Shown here: positions 46,470 to 58,096 of the stretch, one piece after another
Numbering within the stretch: the stretch's first letter is position 1
Layout: each line of letters begins with the position of its first letter
DNA from: Alteromonadaceae bacterium Bs31
GTDB lineage: Bacteria; Pseudomonadota; Gammaproteobacteria; Pseudomonadales; Cellvibrionaceae
Direction of reading: 5' to 3'
NCBI GenBank assembly: GCA_900177435.1
Contig: FXAI01000009.1
Location: forward strand, 1 to 64,000
Length of the DNA stretch: 64,000 nt
Made by a program: the position numbers and the translations under genes
The notes under the pieces: generated by a model
The model's input: the letters and a program-made list of their open reading frames with translations, nothing else
Database searches by the model: none
Told to the model about the DNA's origin: nothing

Positions 46470-46682
46470 TTATTTGCTGCCGCGACGCGTAAAGCGCTTG
46501 TTGAAGCGATCGATTCGGCCACCACTATCCAGAACTTTCTGCTTGCCAGTATAAAAAGGGTGGCATTCTGAGCACACATCGATGTGAATTTCTTTTGCCA
46601 GCGTAGAGCGAGTTTTGATGGTATTGCCACAACTGCAAGTAGCAGTCATTTCGCCATATTTGGGTTGGATATCTTCTTGCAT
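46470..46682 (-). CDS. rpmE: 50S ribosomal protein L31 (zinc-binding form)
   Basis: The 70-residue protein carries the four-Cys zinc set (CSC near residues 16-18 and CSEC near 37-40) and the CHPFYTGKQ motif of the C+ L31 form. Zinc-free paralogues normally replace it under zinc limitation; none is seen here. Confidence 0.97.
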   Translation of the reverse strand: MQEDIQPKYGEMTATCSCGNTIKTRSTLAKEIHIDVCSECHPFYTGKQKVLDSGGRIDRFNKRFTRRGSK

Positions 46683-46856
46683 TGTTGCCTCTCTATTGGC
46701 CCGCCACCTGATCGATTGCCAGGCACGGCACCTAGTGCTTGAAATTAGGGTTGCGCATACTAACAGATTGCTGAGAGCCTGTTAACACTAATTTCGTCGC
46801 CCCACCGCTAGGTGACAAAGGCAGAGAAACTGGCTCGCTTAGTTTGCCTGCAGAGC

Positions 46857-49427
46857 TTAGAAAATATCCTCCGCCAGAGACTCTTCTTCATACGGCATAT
46901 GCTCCGGGGGGCTGCCGATTTGCAGCTTCGGCGCATTTTCGCTGCGGAAGATCTCGAAGATGGCGTCTGGATCACCTGGCCGTGCTCGTTCCCCGGTTTC
47001 TGGGTCAATTTTTACTGTGACCACTCCAGGTGGTTGGGCGCGCTTGGTTTCAGGTGTGCCTTTGAGGGCGTCACGCATAAAATCTATCCAAATGGGCAGT
47101 GCAGCGGTGCCGCCGTATTCACGCTTGCCCAAGGGCAGAAACTGGTCGAAGCCCACCCAGGTTGTGGCGGCGATATTGCCATTGTAACCAGAGAACCAAA
47201 CATCGTTGGGACCGTTGGATGTTCCGGTTTTTCCTCCCAGGTCGCTGCGGCCCAGTACTTTAGCCTTTACGCCAGTGCCTCTTTGAATAACATCCTTGAG
47301 CATTGAGTCGATGATGTAGGCCACGCGTTCGTCCAGTATGCGTTCAGCCCTTGGATAATCTTCGTCCTCCAGTATGCCTAGCAGACCTTTGATCTCGAAA
47401 GGCAGTACGAAAGGGTCTTTGTCAAAGTCGAAGGGAGCTCTGAATTCTTCGTCTTCTGGTGTTGCGGTTTCTTTATCACACTCCTCGCAGACGGTTGACG
47501 GAAGCGCCTGGTAAACGGCGTCTCCATTGGAGTCTTGAATCAAGTCGATCAGATAGGGTTGGACGCTGTAACCTCCGTTAGCCAATACGGCATAACCGAC
47601 AGCTACCTCCATTGGCGTTAAGCCCTGGCTACCCAGTGCAAGTGACAGGTCTCTTGGTAAGCTTTTTTCGTCAAAACCAAAACGTGACATGCCCCTTATC
47701 GTGTTGCCAATACCAATTTCCCTGAGTACACGCACGGACACTAAATTTTTCGAGCGGTATAGAGCTTCTCTCAGGCGAGTTGGCCCCTCGAAGCGATTGT
47801 TGGAGTTCTCTGGTCGCCAAACGGTTTCAAGGGCGGCATCACTCACCACGAAGGGCGCGTCGTTGATGATGGTTGCGGGCGTCATGCCGTTTTCCAGAGC
47901 TGCGGTATAAACAAAGGGTTTAAAGTTGGAGCCGGGCTGCCGCTTTGCCTGTACAGCGCGATTAAAGTGGCTCTGGTTAAAATCGAAGCCTCCTACTAAA
48001 GAAAGAATAGCGCCATTTTTAGGGTTTAAAGCCACCAGAGAGGATTGTGCTTCGGGAATTTGGCAAAGGTGGTAGCCGTCTTCCTGTTGCCGCAGCCGGA
48101 TCAGGTCTCCGATACTCACTACCTCGGATGCCAGTTTTGGTTTTGGGCCTCGCGCGTTTTCGTTCACGTGGGATCTGGCACTTGATATGCCTTGTTCCCA
48201 GGTGATTTCCACCTCTTCGCCTGTGGCGAGCAAGGCCGTGAAGGATTGCTCACTCAGATGTGTTACCGCTGCTGGCTCCAACCCGCCAAAGACCGGGGTG
48301 CTTTTAAGAACCTTAAGCCATTCCTCTTGATTAAAGCTAATAATAGGGGAGGGTTCAGGGCTTGCTTTCGTGTTTTCTGTAGCATCTTCATCGGCACTAA
48401 CTTCACTGTCTTCGGGCTCAAAGGCTTGATCGACTAGTTCAATTTCCAGCGTTTTTTCTGGGCCTTTATAGCCGTGGCGGGCATCGTACGTCAGTAGTCC
48501 GTTCACAACAGCGTTGCGAGCGCTGTTCTGTAGCCGGCTATCCACTGTAGTGTGGACTCTGTAGCCCTTTGTATAGGCGTCCAAGCCAAACAGTTCTATG
48601 GCCTTGGAGCGCGCCATTTCCGCTACGTATGGTGCATTTACGTCGACCATGCCGCTATGGTATTTGGCGGTAACAGGTTCGCTGACAGCGAGGTCGTGCT
48701 GTTCTTGAGTAATAATCTCCAGATCCAGCATTCTACTCAAAATCCAGTTTCTTCTATCGATAGCCCGACTGGGGTTTGCCAGTGGGTTCATAGTGGAAGG
48801 ACCCTTCGGTAGTCCTGCGAGCATGGCATATTGGGCTAAACTTAACTGATCGAGGGCTTTGCCGTAATACACTTGGCTTGCGGCGTGGATGCCGTAAGCG
48901 CGGTTGCCCAGAAAAATTATGTTGACGTAAAGCTCAAGGATTTCTTCTTTGGAAAGCTCCTGCTCAATGCGCAGGGCAAGCAGGATTTCGTTAAATTTTC
49001 GAGCAAAGGTCTTGCGCCGTGAAAGGTAGTAATTGCGCGCAACCTGCATGGTTATGGTGCTGCCTCCAGAAGCCCTGCGGCCCGTGAGTAGTAATTGAGT
49101 ACTTGCTCGCATTAAGCCTTTCAGGGAGACGCCGTTGTGCTCGAAGAAGTTGTCGTCCTCTGCAGACAGCAGAGCATCGATATAACTTTGCGGGATTTGG
49201 TCGAATTTTATCGGCGTTCGACGTTTTTCGCCGAATTCCGCGATGAGCTTCTTGTCTGCAGAATACACCCGAAGCGGTGTTTGCAGTTTAACGTCGCGCA
49301 GGCTTTCAACAGAGGGCAATTGCGGGCTCAGATAGAGATACATGCCCGCCAGGACGCAAAGAGTTCCACCTGTACCGGCTAATATCAGCCATGCGGTGAC
49401 GATAAAAAAGGGTTTTTTGAGTTTCAT
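46857..49427 (-). CDS. mrcA: Penicillin-binding protein 1A (bifunctional)
   Basis: The 856-residue protein has a membrane anchor (about 7-30), a GT51 glycosyltransferase domain with SAEDDNFFEH and GGSTITMQVARN, an OB-like insert (about 290-430), and a transpeptidase domain with Ser500 in the SNFK tetrad, a SKN motif and KTGTS. It polymerises and cross-links peptidoglycan and is the expected partner of LpoA, also in this window. It is divergent from pilM. Confidence 0.97.
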   Translation of the reverse strand: MKLKKPFFIVTAWLILAGTGGTLCVLAGMYLYLSPQLPSVESLRDVKLQTPLRVYSADKKLIAEFGEKRRTPIKFDQIPQSYIDALLSAEDDNFFEHNGVSLKGLMRASTQLLLTGRRASGGSTITMQVARNYYLSRRKTFARKFNEILLALRIEQELSKEEILELYVNIIFLGNRAYGIHAASQVYYGKALDQLSLAQYAMLAGLPKGPSTMNPLANPSRAIDRRNWILSRMLDLEIITQEQHDLAVSEPVTAKYHSGMVDVNAPYVAEMARSKAIELFGLDAYTKGYRVHTTVDSRLQNSARNAVVNGLLTYDARHGYKGPEKTLEIELVDQAFEPEDSEVSADEDATENTKASPEPSPIISFNQEEWLKVLKSTPVFGGLEPAAVTHLSEQSFTALLATGEEVEITWEQGISSARSHVNENARGPKPKLASEVVSIGDLIRLRQQEDGYHLCQIPEAQSSLVALNPKNGAILSLVGGFDFNQSHFNRAVQAKRQPGSNFKPFVYTAALENGMTPATIINDAPFVVSDAALETVWRPENSNNRFEGPTRLREALYRSKNLVSVRVLREIGIGNTIRGMSRFGFDEKSLPRDLSLALGSQGLTPMEVAVGYAVLANGGYSVQPYLIDLIQDSNGDAVYQALPSTVCEECDKETATPEDEEFRAPFDFDKDPFVLPFEIKGLLGILEDEDYPRAERILDERVAYIIDSMLKDVIQRGTGVKAKVLGRSDLGGKTGTSNGPNDVWFSGYNGNIAATTWVGFDQFLPLGKREYGGTAALPIWIDFMRDALKGTPETKRAQPPGVVTVKIDPETGERARPGDPDAIFEIFRSENAPKLQIGSPPEHMPYEEESLAEDIF

Positions 49428-49517
49428 TAACGTAGTTTAAAACCGAATAAGGGGCTGGGTAGTCATGGGTTTGTCCATTATAAGACCTTTTTCACACTTT
49501 ACCTATGCAGTCTCTAG

Positions 49518-49545
49518 TTGCAGCCTATACTTAAAGTGCTATAAC
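49518..49545 (+). promoter_or_regulatory. Sigma-70-like promoter for pilMNOPQ
   Basis: TTGCAG (49518-49523) and TATAAC (49540-49545) with a 16-bp spacer lie about 36 bp before pilM in the mrcA-pilM divergent gap. Confidence 0.55.
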
Positions 49546-49560
49546 ATAAACATAACCTAA

Positions 49561-50649
<1,089 letters not shown>

Positions 50650-50650
50650 C

Positions 50651-51223
50651 ATGGCTCAGATTAACCTATTACCTTGGCGAGAAGCACATCGCGAAGAGAA
50701 AAAGAAGCAGTTTTTAACACAGTTGGCGGGTGTTTGTATTCTGGCTGTTGGCGCTGCGTTTTTATGGATACAGTCCGTGGAGGGCTCTATAGAAAATCAG
50801 CGCACCAGAAACAATATGCTGCAAACTGAAATTTCTCAGCTGGAGAAGCAGGTTCAGGAAATCAAGGATCTGAAAAGAAAGCGGCGAGAGCTTATTGACC
50901 GCATGAAGGTTATTCAGGATCTCGAGGGCAAGCGTTCTATCATTGTTCACTATTTTGACGAGTTTGCTAAGGCGATGCCTGACGGTGTTTATATTACTTC
51001 GATCAAGAGAACCGGCAATAACCTGTCAATACGGGGCGTGAGCGATTCTAACAACAGGGTATCTACCTTGATGCGAAGGCTGGATAAATCAGAGTGGTTT
51101 TCAGAGCCTAACCTGAAATCCGTTGAAGCTGCACCAAAGCATGGTCCTCAGTCCAGTATATTTAGAATGCAGTTAAAAGCGATTTTGCCTCTCGACGAGC
51201 AAAATCGCGTGACAAAAAAGTAG
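50651..51223 (+). CDS. pilN: Type IV pilus assembly protein PilN
   Basis: The 190-residue protein begins with the conserved QINLLPWRE tail that PilM binds, then one membrane helix (about 23-40), a coiled-coil and a ferredoxin-like periplasmic domain. I chose the ATG at 50651; a longer TTG-initiated frame lacks support. It is followed by pilO. Confidence 0.97.
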   Translation: MAQINLLPWREAHREEKKKQFLTQLAGVCILAVGAAFLWIQSVEGSIENQRTRNNMLQTEISQLEKQVQEIKDLKRKRRELIDRMKVIQDLEGKRSIIVHYFDEFAKAMPDGVYITSIKRTGNNLSIRGVSDSNNRVSTLMRRLDKSEWFSEPNLKSVEAAPKHGPQSSIFRMQLKAILPLDEQNRVTKK

Positions 51224-51260
51224 TTTCACAATTTCAAGTGAATATTGAAGGCAAAATCAG

Positions 51261-51890
51261 ATGGCCGACCTGAACAAATATTTGGAAGACTTACAGAATA
51301 TCGATTTCAATGATATTGATTGGGATCGTGTGGGGGTATGGCCTATTCCTGCAAGAGTGTTCCTTTGCATACTTGCAGCGGGATTAATCGTTTTTTTGGG
51401 ATACTATTTTATCGTAAAAGACAAGAACGCCGAGCTGGAGATGGTTCGAAACAAAGAAGTTCAGCTTCGTAAATCTTTTGAATCCAAAGCCTTTGAAGCA
51501 GCTAATCTTGACCGTTATCGCGAGCAAATGCTCGAAATGGAGGAAACTTTTGGCGCATTGGTATCCCGGCTCCCGACAGATACTGAGGTGCCTGGTCTAC
51601 TTGAAGATATCGATGATAAAGGTGTTGAAAGTCGCTTGAATATAAAAAGCATTGCTTTGCAAAATGAAGTTTCTACCGAGTTTCATATTGAGCTTCCCAT
51701 TAAAATTGTTGTTGAAGGTGGCTACCATGAATTTGGTGCCTTTGTTAGCGGGATTGCAGGAATGCCCCGAATTGTTACCTTACACAATTTCTCAATTGAG
51801 AAGCCGGGCAAAAAAAACAGTGGGCAAAATAGCACCTTGCGCATGGAAATTATGGCAAAAACTTATCGCTACAAATCACAGGACCGATGA
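51261..51890 (+). CDS. pilO: Type IV pilus assembly protein PilO
   Basis: The 209-residue protein has one membrane helix (about 31-52), a coiled-coil (about 55-105) and a ferredoxin-like domain, the standard PilO layout. It pairs with PilN and PilP. The stop overlaps the pilP start (ATGA). Confidence 0.96.
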   Translation: MADLNKYLEDLQNIDFNDIDWDRVGVWPIPARVFLCILAAGLIVFLGYYFIVKDKNAELEMVRNKEVQLRKSFESKAFEAANLDRYREQMLEMEETFGALVSRLPTDTEVPGLLEDIDDKGVESRLNIKSIALQNEVSTEFHIELPIKIVVEGGYHEFGAFVSGIAGMPRIVTLHNFSIEKPGKKNSGQNSTLRMEIMAKTYRYKSQDR

Positions 51891-52426
51891 TCATGAGAAG
51901 TGTTAAGCGTGTCCTCCTATTGTTTCCGCTCAGCGTTTTCTTGGCTTCCTGTGATTTTGGCGGGGGCAATTCAGACTTGTCTGCCTACATCGCAGAGGTA
52001 AAACAGCGGCCAGCTGGAAATATTGAGGCCCCTCCGTCTTTTCGTCCCTATGAGGCGTTTGTATACAGTGCTTCAGCCATGAGAAGCCCCTTTGAGCTAC
52101 CCGTCGATGTTGAGCGTCGCGTGTATGCTGCGTCAAGCTCCAATGTGAAGCCAGACTTTACTCGTGAAAAGGAATTCCTGGAGGGTTACTCCCTAACATC
52201 ACTGAGAATGGTGGGAACCCTTAAGAAAGGACCAACATTATGGGCCTTGATAAATGACGGTGGTGGTGGAATTCATATGGTTACCGACGGCAACTACATG
52301 GGTAAAAATCACGGCAAAATTATTGAAACCACCGAATCGAAGATTGAGCTGCTGGAAATTGTTTCTGATGGCCTAGACGGCTGGGTGGAACGACCAAAAG
52401 TTCTCGCCATATCCGAGAAGGAATAA
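51887..52426 (+). CDS. pilP: Type IV pilus assembly lipoprotein PilP
   Basis: The 179-residue lipoprotein has lipobox LASC (Cys22), a disordered linker with MRSPFELPV, and a beta-sandwich (about 95-175) that contacts PilQ. Starts at 51887 and 51893 are both possible; the first gives the ATGA overlap with pilO. Confidence 0.96.
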   Translation: MIMRSVKRVLLLFPLSVFLASCDFGGGNSDLSAYIAEVKQRPAGNIEAPPSFRPYEAFVYSASAMRSPFELPVDVERRVYAASSSNVKPDFTREKEFLEGYSLTSLRMVGTLKKGPTLWALINDGGGGIHMVTDGNYMGKNHGKIIETTESKIELLEIVSDGLDGWVERPKVLAISEKE

Positions 52427-52432
52427 CTGATT

Positions 52433-54610
52433 ATGTTTATAAGAAATTTGACACTCCTACTCATTGCTGCAATGGCCCTTCCATCGGGTGCCGTTATGGC
52501 GGCAGGGCTTACAGATATTCAGTTTGCTGAATTGCCTGGGGAGCGTGCTGAACTTCGTATACTGTTTGAAGGAGGCGTCAGCGAGCCTAAAGGCTACACC
52601 ATAGACCAGCCCGCTCGAATCGTTTTGGATTTCGCCGATGTGGAAAACCTCTTGCCGCAAAAAAAATATCCAATGTCTGTAGGAGAAGTTGACAGTGCGG
52701 TGGTTATATCTGGTGGTGGAAGAACGCGCTTAATTGTTAATTTGACTGATCTGGTGCCCTTTACCACTCATGTAGAGGGGGACTTCCTTGTTGTTGAAAT
52801 AGGCACAGATTCCATTCCCAGCTCTGCCGCACAGCAGGCGAGTATGGAGTCCTCAGCGAGTTTCATCACTAACAACGAGCCTGAACCTGCTTCGTCATAC
52901 TCTGGAACGGGAATTAGCAATATAGATTTTCGTCGCAGTGAAGCTGGTGAGGGCAAGGTCGTAATTAATCTCACCAGCGCGAATGTCGGGATTGATGTAG
53001 AGGAAGTTGGTTCCGGCGTAATCGTGACCTTTATGGATACGCATCTTCCTGCTGAGATGCGTCGTAAGCTGGATGTGATCGATTTCGCCACACCGGTTAC
53101 CATGTTGTCCTCGAGTATGCAGGGCGGTAATACCGTTATAAAAATAGACGCCTCAGGCGACTATGATTACCTCGCTTATCAGGCGGATACTGAATATGTG
53201 GTGAGTGTTAAACCGCTTACGGAACAAGAGTTGGAGCAGAAAAAGAAAGCCTTCGAATTTGTCGGTGAAAGGCTCTCCCTTAATTTTCAGGATATTCAGG
53301 TTCGTTCGGTTTTGCAGCTGATTGCCGATTTTACAGAGCTAAATTTGGTGGCCAGTGATACGGTGCGAGGTAGTATCACTTTACGCCTTGAAAATGTACC
53401 GTGGGACCAAGCGCTTGATCTAGTGCTTAAAACAAAGGGGCTGGATAAGCGGCAAATAGGCAATGTCTTAATGGTGGCGCCTGCAGCTGAAATAGCGCAA
53501 AGGGAAAAGCAGGAAATCGAAACCAAGAAACAGCTACAAGAGCTCGCACCTCTGCGTACGGAATATATTCGTATTCGATACGCTAACGCCAAGGAGCTTT
53601 TTTCACTGTTTATGGCAGGTAGAGAGGGTGGTGGCTTAGGTGGTGGAGCGGGCGGTCAATCGAGGAATTCGACCGGGACCATTCTTTCGGATAGGGGGCA
53701 AGCCATCGTTGATGAGCGAACCAACTCAATCATATTGACCGATACCGAAGAAAAAATTGCCGAGTTTAAAGTTCTGGTGGATCGCATTGATATTCCCGTG
53801 AAACAGGTCATGATTGAGGCGCGCCTCGTCATTGCCAACTCTGAGTTTCGAAAAGAGCTGGGATTTCGGATGTCTGGTGATGCTGTAGAAACGAGCGAGT
53901 CAGGCAGCCACAAACATGAATTTACCGGCAGGATGGAAGGCCTGAGTACTGCTGTTGGTGCCGGTCCGGAGGGGATGTTTACAGACACAACTGGGGACGG
54001 AGTTACTGACCGGCTTCGAAATCTGGAGGCCTCCAACTTGGTGGACCTGGCGGTGTTCAATCCGACGGGAGCGATTACCTGGAATGTTATTAGCAGTAAT
54101 TTCCTCTTGGGTATGGAGCTCTCAGCTTTGCAAGACTCCGGCTTCGCGGAAATTGTCTCTCAGCCAAAAGTCATTACCGGAGATAAACAGCCCGCTGTGA
54201 TTCAATCCGGTACCGAGGTTCCCTATCAAGCAGAATCTGCTAGTGGTGGCACTACTACCTCATTTAAAGAGGTCGTTTTAAAGCTGGAAGTAACGCCGCA
54301 AATTACACCGGACAATCGCGTCATTATGGACCTGATAATAGATCAAGACTCCGTAACAGGTGTTTCTGCCGGTGTGCCGGTAATTGATGTTACTCACTTG
54401 GAAACATCTGTTCTGGTTTCCGATGGTGATACTGTGGTGCTTGGTGGTATCTATTCAACTGAGACAGTGAAGGGTGAGAGTAAAGTGCCTTTGCTGGGCG
54501 ACATTCCTTTCGTAGGAGTCCTGTTCCGCCATGAGATCAATGACGAGCAAAAGCGTGAGCTACTGATCTTTGTAACTCCGCGCATTATGACATCCGATTT
54601 TCTAGAGTAA
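52433..54610 (+). CDS. pilQ: Type IV pilus secretin PilQ
   Basis: The 725-residue protein has a signal peptide (about 1-24), two AMIN domains (about 28-115 and 150-255) for peptidoglycan binding, an STN/N0 domain (about 280-350), an N1 domain (about 375-470, with a Gly-rich insert GGGLGGGAGG) and the secretin core (about 480-722; VPYQAES, VVLKLEVTPQI). It forms the outer-membrane pore through which the pilus passes. aroK begins 1 bp after its stop. Confidence 0.97.
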   Translation: MFIRNLTLLLIAAMALPSGAVMAAGLTDIQFAELPGERAELRILFEGGVSEPKGYTIDQPARIVLDFADVENLLPQKKYPMSVGEVDSAVVISGGGRTRLIVNLTDLVPFTTHVEGDFLVVEIGTDSIPSSAAQQASMESSASFITNNEPEPASSYSGTGISNIDFRRSEAGEGKVVINLTSANVGIDVEEVGSGVIVTFMDTHLPAEMRRKLDVIDFATPVTMLSSSMQGGNTVIKIDASGDYDYLAYQADTEYVVSVKPLTEQELEQKKKAFEFVGERLSLNFQDIQVRSVLQLIADFTELNLVASDTVRGSITLRLENVPWDQALDLVLKTKGLDKRQIGNVLMVAPAAEIAQREKQEIETKKQLQELAPLRTEYIRIRYANAKELFSLFMAGREGGGLGGGAGGQSRNSTGTILSDRGQAIVDERTNSIILTDTEEKIAEFKVLVDRIDIPVKQVMIEARLVIANSEFRKELGFRMSGDAVETSESGSHKHEFTGRMEGLSTAVGAGPEGMFTDTTGDGVTDRLRNLEASNLVDLAVFNPTGAITWNVISSNFLLGMELSALQDSGFAEIVSQPKVITGDKQPAVIQSGTEVPYQAESASGGTTTSFKEVVLKLEVTPQITPDNRVIMDLIIDQDSVTGVSAGVPVIDVTHLETSVLVSDGDTVVLGGIYSTETVKGESKVPLLGDIPFVGVLFRHEINDEQKRELLIFVTPRIMTSDFLE

Positions 54611-54611
54611 C

Positions 54612-55118
54612 GTGCATCAACCTGTCTTTTTAGTCGGCCCCATGGGGGCCGGCAAGTCTACTATCGGCCGTTTACTCGCGCAGCGCTTGTGCTGTGAGTT
54701 TTTTGACACGGACCACCTCATAGAAGAGCGCACTGGCGCTGATATCCCCTGGATTTTTGATGTGGAGGGGGAGGCGGGCTTTCGTGAGCGTGAATCATCT
54801 GTTCTGGCAGAAATGACCGAGCTGTCTTCCGGTGTCGTGGCGACTGGAGGTGGAATTGTGATGAGAGAAGACAATCGCAAACTGCTTAAATCAAAGTGTA
54901 AGGTGGTGTACTTAACTGCCAGTATCGAACAGCTTGTCGAGCGTACCTATAAAGATAAAAAGCGCCCGCTTCTGCAAGTGAAAGATCCGAAAGCAAAAAT
55001 TGTTGAGTTGTTTGAGTTAAGAGACCCTTTGTACCGTGATGTGGCAGATCATGTACTGATGACGGATAGTCGCAGTCCGAAGCATGTGGTACAGGCCTTA
55101 GTTAATTATATCTCTTGA
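54612..55118 (+). CDS. aroK: Shikimate kinase
   Basis: The 168-residue kinase has Walker A GPMGAGKST, FDTDHLIEERTG for shikimate binding, and the lid region RPLL. It phosphorylates shikimate in aromatic amino-acid synthesis. The start is a GTG at 54612, adjacent to the pilQ stop. The aroKB pair after pilQ is a conserved order. Confidence 0.96.
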   Translation: MHQPVFLVGPMGAGKSTIGRLLAQRLCCEFFDTDHLIEERTGADIPWIFDVEGEAGFRERESSVLAEMTELSSGVVATGGGIVMREDNRKLLKSKCKVVYLTASIEQLVERTYKDKKRPLLQVKDPKAKIVELFELRDPLYRDVADHVLMTDSRSPKHVVQALVNYIS

Positions 55119-55164
55119 TGCCTTTCTCTCCCTGTTGCTGTGCGCGATAGTTCGTCAGCGTTTC

Positions 55165-55197
55165 GGGCTTAGTGAACCGAGCCTTTCTATTTTTTTG
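55165..55197 (+). terminator. Possible weak terminator after aroK
   Basis: GGGCT and AGCCT could form a short five-pair stem with a ten-base loop, followed by TTTCTATTTTTTT. The stem is weak, and aroB lies about 150 bp downstream. The rest of the 55119-55349 gap shows no gene. Confidence 0.3.
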
Positions 55198-55349
55198 TTA
55201 AGTTAAGGGTTTTTCGCAAGGGATATCGTTCTTTGCTTGGCCGTCTTAGTAGTTTTTTGCGAAAATTAAGTAGACTGTCTTATTATGTCAGCCCTTCAAC
55301 GCCATGGGCTTTTCGCCTGTTCCTGCAGAAAATTTGAGAATGTAAGTAG

Positions 55350-56429
55350 ATGCGTACACTGAACCTAGACTTGGGAGATCGAAGCTACCCAATTTTTATC
55401 GGGCATAATTTGCTTGCTAACAAAGCCTTATTTGAACCGTATTTAAGGTCTAGTCAGGTGATGCTGGTAAGCAATACCACAGTGGAGCCTTTATACGCTG
55501 CTCAGCTTGAGCAAACTCTGTCCGGGTATAGTTGCGACAAGGTGGTTTTGCCGGATGGAGAGAAATTCAAGAACCTGGAAACACTGAACCTTATTTTTGA
55601 TCGCCTGTTAAGCCAGAGACACAATCGTAAAACCACTATTGTTGCTCTGGGGGGCGGTGTAGTGGGGGATATGGCCGGCTTTGCGGCTGCCAGCTATCAG
55701 CGCGGCATAAATTTTATTCAAGTCCCTACCACGCTACTTTCACAAGTGGACTCCTCTGTTGGAGGTAAAACCGGTGTAAATCACGCGCTGGGCAAAAATA
55801 TGATTGGTGCTTTCTATCAGCCTCAATCGGTAGTTATCGATACCAATGTTTTGGCGACCTTACCTGACCGTGAGCTTGCAGCAGGTTTGGCGGAAGTGAT
55901 TAAGTACGGTTTGATTGCAGACGCAACTTTTTTTCAATGGCTGGAAGAAAATATAGACAAACTTATTGCTCGAGATAGTGATTTGTTGGCCTACGCCATA
56001 GAAGTATCGTGTAAAACCAAGGCTACGGTGGTTGCGCAGGATGAAAAAGAATCGGGTATTCGTGCGATACTTAACCTCGGTCACACCTTTGGGCACGCAA
56101 TCGAGGCCTATCAAAATTACAATGGCTGGGTGCATGGGGAAGCCGTTGCTGTTGGTATGTTGATGGCCTGTGATCTGTCTCAGCGCTTGGGTTGGATTGA
56201 TATCTCACTTGTTCAGCGCGCGCAGCGTCTGATAGAGAGGGCGAAGCTGCCGATGATTCCGCCTTCAACTATGACGCCGAAAGATTTTATGGCTTATATG
56301 GCGGTGGACAAGAAAGTACTGGACGGATCTTTGCGTTTGGTCTTGCTGAAGGCTTGCGGTAAGGCCTTAGTCACAAGCGAATTCGATTCAAGTAAACTGA
56401 GCGAAACACTGGAAAAATATTGTTGTTAG
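55350..56429 (+). CDS. aroB: 3-Dehydroquinate synthase
   Basis: The 359-residue enzyme has the NAD-binding loop [32 protein letters not shown] and zinc ligands in [15 protein letters not shown]. It makes 3-dehydroquinate in the shikimate pathway. The length is normal. It is followed 29 bp later by the DamX-like gene. Confidence 0.98.
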   Translation: MRTLNLDLGDRSYPIFIGHNLLANKALFEPYLRSSQVMLVSNTTVEPLYAAQLEQTLSGYSCDKVVLPDGEKFKNLETLNLIFDRLLSQRHNRKTTIVALGGGVVGDMAGFAAASYQRGINFIQVPTTLLSQVDSSVGGKTGVNHALGKNMIGAFYQPQSVVIDTNVLATLPDRELAAGLAEVIKYGLIADATFFQWLEENIDKLIARDSDLLAYAIEVSCKTKATVVAQDEKESGIRAILNLGHTFGHAIEAYQNYNGWVHGEAVAVGMLMACDLSQRLGWIDISLVQRAQRLIERAKLPMIPPSTMTPKDFMAYMAVDKKVLDGSLRLVLLKACGKALVTSEFDSSKLSETLEKYCC

Positions 56430-56458
56430 CTTAATCGTTTAATGCATAAAGGTAGGTG

Positions 56459-57964
56459 ATGGAAAATCAGGAGCTGGACCTGACAACACCGGAAAATTCA
56501 TCGCCCGAAGCTGAAGGGGACTTTTTCCTTACGCCTGCCCGTCAGGGCTTAATTGATCAACTTGTTCATTTATTGCAGTTCGGTGAAGGTATTCCCGTGC
56601 TGGTGGGAGCTGCCGGCGCAGGGAAATCAAGGTTCTTGACCGCGCTAAGGCAGCAGCTCTCTCACCTCGAATTTTCTCCTCATGTGACGATCCCCGATGA
56701 TCTGGAGCTTATTGCTAGCCTGTCTTTAATTGCTACGCGCCTTGGCATACAGATTCCTGCTGAAGCGACCGCCGGAGAAGTGCTCGCAATACTCCGGCAT
56801 TTCAGTGCTAGCCTGGCAAACGAGCAGCAACAGGGCGTAGTGCTTATTGATAACGCAGATAAACTGGATGATTCAACCCTTGGTGCGCTGGTCAGCTTGC
56901 TGCAGGGGCACGAGGATTCCAGCTACGGCCTGCATCTGTTGTTCGCTAGCAGGCCAGGCTTGGTCGAGCGGCTGGATGCTATGCAGCTAATAGACGTTCC
57001 TGTGTATGATTTCGATATGCCTTTGCTGTCAGCCAAGGAGCTTGGCGCTTTGCTAAAAGAGCTTGGTCTCGTGGTCGATGGCTCGGCGGAGAGCGAGATC
57101 GTTCGAAATACCTGGGCGAGGTCCCTTGGTAATCCTGGTTTGGCGATCCCTCTCGTATCCAATTACAGCATGGGCGATGGGGTGAAACAGTCCAACGAGG
57201 GCGACGCGAAAGCGATATCCTTCGTCGGGCTGCCGATTGGGCACATTGTTGCAATGGGCTTGCTGGTGCTTGTGTTGGGCTGGGCTTTGCTGTCTCGAGA
57301 TAGCAATGAAGCAGACGGTATTGAGTCGGTTCCTCTGGCGAAAGAGGCTCCGGTAGTGACAGAAATAGAAACGGCTTTCGCCGGCGATGGGGCGCGGCAG
57401 GTTCCAGGCCAGCCAGCATCAGAGGCTGCGGAACAGCTCACTCCTGCCAAAGGAGATGGGACTACTATTGCGCTGGTTCGTGAGCCTGTCGAGGAGCTCT
57501 ACGCCATCACACCTGAGCCCTCTCTGACGCCCACACGAATGCCTACTCAGATGCCCGTAAGCCCGCCAGTGTCCAAGCTTGCTGTTCGGCCAACTGCAAT
57601 ACCAAGCCCCCTTCCCCTTGCTAGTCCTGCTCCAAAGCCCCAAACTGTCAGGGAGCATTCATCCGACGAAGCCTTTCTACTGTCCACGGCTGATACCAAA
57701 TATTCTCTGCAGGTACTGGCAGCCAGCAAGCGGGAATCTCTGGAGGCATACATTCAGCGGCAGCCCAATAAGAAAGACCTCTATCTGTATCAGGGGCTTC
57801 GGCAGGGCAAGAGCTGGTATGTTGTGCTTGCTGGCGTATATTCTTCGCGGGAAGCCGCTGTTCAGGCTCGCTCGGCGCTTCCAAGTGAGCAGAGAAAAGC
57901 CGGTCCCTGGCCTCGGTCGTTGAAGGATATCAAGCAAGAAATCAATGAAAACCGACGAAAGTAG
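56459..57964 (+). CDS. damX: DamX-like protein: AAA ATPase plus SPOR domain
   Basis: The 501-residue protein has an N-terminal ExeA/AAA-like ATPase domain (Walker A GAAGAGKS near residue 47; Walker B VVLIDNADK), one membrane helix (about 258-278), a Pro/Thr-rich linker with PTRMPTQMPVSPP and a C-terminal SPOR domain (about 415-490) for septal glycan. DamX-like proteins take part in division. I chose the ATG at 56459 over the in-frame GTG just before it. Position after aroB is the conserved damX site. Confidence 0.88.
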   Translation: MENQELDLTTPENSSPEAEGDFFLTPARQGLIDQLVHLLQFGEGIPVLVGAAGAGKSRFLTALRQQLSHLEFSPHVTIPDDLELIASLSLIATRLGIQIPAEATAGEVLAILRHFSASLANEQQQGVVLIDNADKLDDSTLGALVSLLQGHEDSSYGLHLLFASRPGLVERLDAMQLIDVPVYDFDMPLLSAKELGALLKELGLVVDGSAESEIVRNTWARSLGNPGLAIPLVSNYSMGDGVKQSNEGDAKAISFVGLPIGHIVAMGLLVLVLGWALLSRDSNEADGIESVPLAKEAPVVTEIETAFAGDGARQVPGQPASEAAEQLTPAKGDGTTIALVREPVEELYAITPEPSLTPTRMPTQMPVSPPVSKLAVRPTAIPSPLPLASPAPKPQTVREHSSDEAFLLSTADTKYSLQVLAASKRESLEAYIQRQPNKKDLYLYQGLRQGKSWYVVLAGVYSSREAAVQARSALPSEQRKAGPWPRSLKDIKQEINENRRK

Positions 57965-58069
57965 CCCGGTAATAACAGACGAAAATGCCTCTATTTGATC
58001 AAGAATAAGGCAGAAATTCCCTTGCCAAGGTCTAACGCTGCAGTTAACATTCGGCGCCCGAATACCGAC

Positions 58070-58096
58070 AGCCCCGCTTATCTGGGGCTTTTTTGT
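58070..58096 (+). terminator. Rho-independent terminator after the damX-like gene
   Basis: AGCCCC and GGGGCT pair around GCTTATCT, followed by TTTTT. It lies about 105 bp after the stop and separates this operon from gltBD. Confidence 0.85.
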